Shown here: positions 62,090 to 64,000 of the stretch, one piece after another
Position numbering within the stretch: the first letter of the stretch is position 1
Layout: each line of letters begins with the position of its first letter
Assembly: GCF_032854445.1 (NCBI RefSeq)
Contig: NC_088300.1
Coordinates: 54,536,984-54,600,983, forward strand
Reading direction: 5' to 3'
From: Liolophura sinensis
Taxonomy: Eukaryota; Mollusca; Polyplacophora; Chitonida; Chitonidae
DNA: 64,000 nucleotides
The notes under the pieces: generated by a model
Databases searched by the model: none
What the model was told of the DNA's origin: nothing
Seen by the model: the letters and a program-made list of their open reading frames with translations, nothing else
Translations under genes and position numbers: made by a program

Positions 62090-62520
62090 TCAGTCTGCAT
62101 GACTCTTTGCACTGGGGCGAATAATGGAAGTGGACAAGTTGGTGGGATGCTAATGGGAAAATAACGTCCTCAAATCAAATTGTCTCCTAGAGCCCCAGCT
62201 GAATTATTTACAACTGTGGTCTAACGACTCGCCAAATTGGTCCAGATTTGCTGCAAAAATGGAATTTTTGGTCTTTGATGAATATGAATAAGAAATGATA
62301 TTTCGGTAATAGGCCTTGATGAGATTCCACTGGGCCAAAAGTGACGGGCGACCTTTTGGCTGTAATACTGGAACCTGTCAATGTTGTATCAATCGTACAT
62401 TCATTACACACGTTTACCCAGACTGCTGGGACAGTTAAGGGGCAATCGCGGGAGGTCTGGGGGAGAAAGGAATGAGCTCGTGCATCGTGGCCTCACCAAA
62501 TTAGCCAGGCTCTGTCTGAG
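62090..62520. promoter_or_regulatory. Candidate regulatory block
   Basis: Repeat-free, balanced composition, including agccccagctgaattattta and gcctcaccaaattagccagg. No splice-bounded open frame was found. Very tentative. Confidence 0.2.
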
Positions 62521-64000
62521 ACTATTACTTATTCCTTGTATCCTGTATAGTTGCACTCTCGTTTGATCTCTATCATGGTTGCCTGTTTAGTATTGCACAA
62601 CCCTATTTCATATTTTATAATGACCAATCTTGATGCTGGCTTAATCAAATTTGGAACAATAAATTGTTTTGATGTTTGGGACTGAAAGTACTCTTCTTAT
62701 AAGTGATCACATTTGGGTCATTGTAGTTCATATGGGGAGATCACACATTTTCAGTTCGATGGAAGTGTCCAGGTTTTGTAGACTTTTTTCATGTCTGTTG
62801 GTTCTATTAGACAGTTCTGTGCTTGCGCCCATCAAGTGCATTTAAAAGCTGTTAAATGTTATTGTCAGTTTTCTCAGATACAGACATACTTTTCTTACAT
62901 AAAAATAAAAATAAGTGATGAAATGAACTAAACATGTGCATTTTGAAAGACTGTGCCAAACTGTTTCCAAAGTCAGAATTTGCTTGAGTGGTCCAAAAAG
63001 CATTGAAAGAAGGAAGACTTGTTTTGGCTTTTTAAAATGAAATGCAAGTGACTTGAAGCCCCATGGGATTTTTTGGTAGGATTTCCTGGATTTTTCAAAG
63101 CATTTTTGAAGAAAAGTAGATTCTGTGGATAATCCTTCAGAGTTTTCTACAGAGGATTGATCAGATAGAATTTAATTAATCTTTAGGGATTAGAAGTAAC
63201 AATGCAAGACATTTGGAAAATAGGATCCTAAAAGAGCAAGTCTTTAAATAACTTCTAAGACCTCAAATAATAAACCTCGTTACTTTCTGAGAAGAAAAAT
63301 GTAGGAACATATGTGGTGTTGTATTGGTTTGTCGTAGGTGCAGGTAGATAAGGGCACAGTGACTTGTTACGAGCTTGTCATTTCATTCTGCCCTTGAAGT
63401 TGTAAACTTACTCCTGAGCGTCACATATGGTCTTTGCAGAAATGTTTCTCGGTTCGTATTTTGGTTTTATTTCACTAAGCTTGTAATGGACTGTAAAAGC
63501 TTGATATGCATCTTTTTCTTTTTCTTTTTCTGTTTTCAACTGTTGGTTAATAGTAAATGCAGTAATGATGAACTTTTGATGTAACGGACAAACCAGGGAC
63601 TTGGCCACTGCGTCATTAGATGCCATTTTTAGTTGGAGAAATCCTCTCTGATTTGATATATTTCTTCGATGGGCAGCTGTCTTTGTGTCCATCTTCAGCT
63701 ATTTCTTTAAAAGTATCTCTTACAGTAATTTTCGTGATCTTAAGCAATTTGTGTGTGTAGCTGGCCTTAGTGTGCGTAGCCCCACAGCCAGGCCTTGAGG
63801 CTGTACAGATGGTATTGTTCCTAATTTCAATTTCAACCAGGCTTCTGTCTAATTGGATGGAGGCTGCTCTAATCGGGTACCTGCCTGGTTTCCTCACTCT
63901 TTAATGGAGTTGATATAAACACTTTTGTGATTAGCTAATTTCCCCCAGGGAGAACGGCTCCCCAGCTTTCAGTGGTGAGGAAAGGAGATCTGAGACAGAG

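Larger units (their letters stand above)
54777..64000 (+). other. Intron 3, at least 9.2 kb, running off the window
   Basis: Begins GTACGTAA. Contains a SINE pair, a small GGTGGATG-type minisatellite and candidate regulatory blocks. Segments that look exon-like by composition (for example 58059-58290 after a tttttttag acceptor) do not fit the required phase and were not called. Confidence 0.5.

Overview
This window looks like nuclear DNA from an animal, most likely a lophotrochozoan and probably a mollusc. It is AT-rich, most coding exons are short with GT-AG introns, and nearly all of it is intronic or intergenic. At least nine recognisable copies of one tRNA-derived SINE are scattered through it. 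Their 3' core and (AAATA)n-type tail are the kind found in molluscs and related invertebrates. The motif tacatgta, common in molluscan DNA, recurs. The species cannot be fixed from sequence alone. No bacterial-type gene organisation, CRISPR array or intact virus was seen.

Two protein-coding genes can be supported. (1) On the minus strand, between 3195 and 1280, four exons with canonical splice sites encode the Dbl-homology (DH) domain of a Rho guanine-nucleotide exchange factor, including the diagnostic CR1 and CR3 blocks. The gene runs off the left edge, and its 5' end was not found. (2) On the plus strand, a start codon in perfect context at 14381, with an in-frame stop just upstream, opens a gene whose next phase-compatible exons lie at 36328-36435 and 54714-54776. 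Introns of about 22 kb and 18 kb separate them, and the gene continues past the right edge. Only about 70 residues are visible: an acidic, Glu-rich N-terminus with a SUMO-type motif. Its family is not recognised. The huge introns hold many GC-richer blocks with clustered homeodomain-type and GATA-type sites. This suggests a developmental regulator with intronic enhancers, but that is inference.

Layout: 1-3195 RhoGEF exons (minus). 3196-14238 intergenic or 5' region, with SINEs, a possible noncoding exon (9066-9192) and a 50-bp satellite of about 38 copies (9959-11852). 14239-14420 first coding exon. 14421-36327 intron 1, with a 48-bp satellite of nearly 60 copies (19148-21967) carrying a near-identical 619-bp internal duplication. 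36328-36435 exon 2. 36436-54713 intron 2, with a 66-bp minisatellite, a duplicated non-repeat element (about 39.6 and 41.3 kb) and SINEs. 54714-54776 exon 3. 54777-64000 intron 3, with a tail-to-tail SINE pair and candidate regulatory blocks.

The most unusual material is the pair of satellites. Every unit of the 50-bp array carries a TTCnnGAA-type palindrome resembling a heat-shock element. The 48-bp array shows nested recent duplications. No new enzymatic or defence system was seen.
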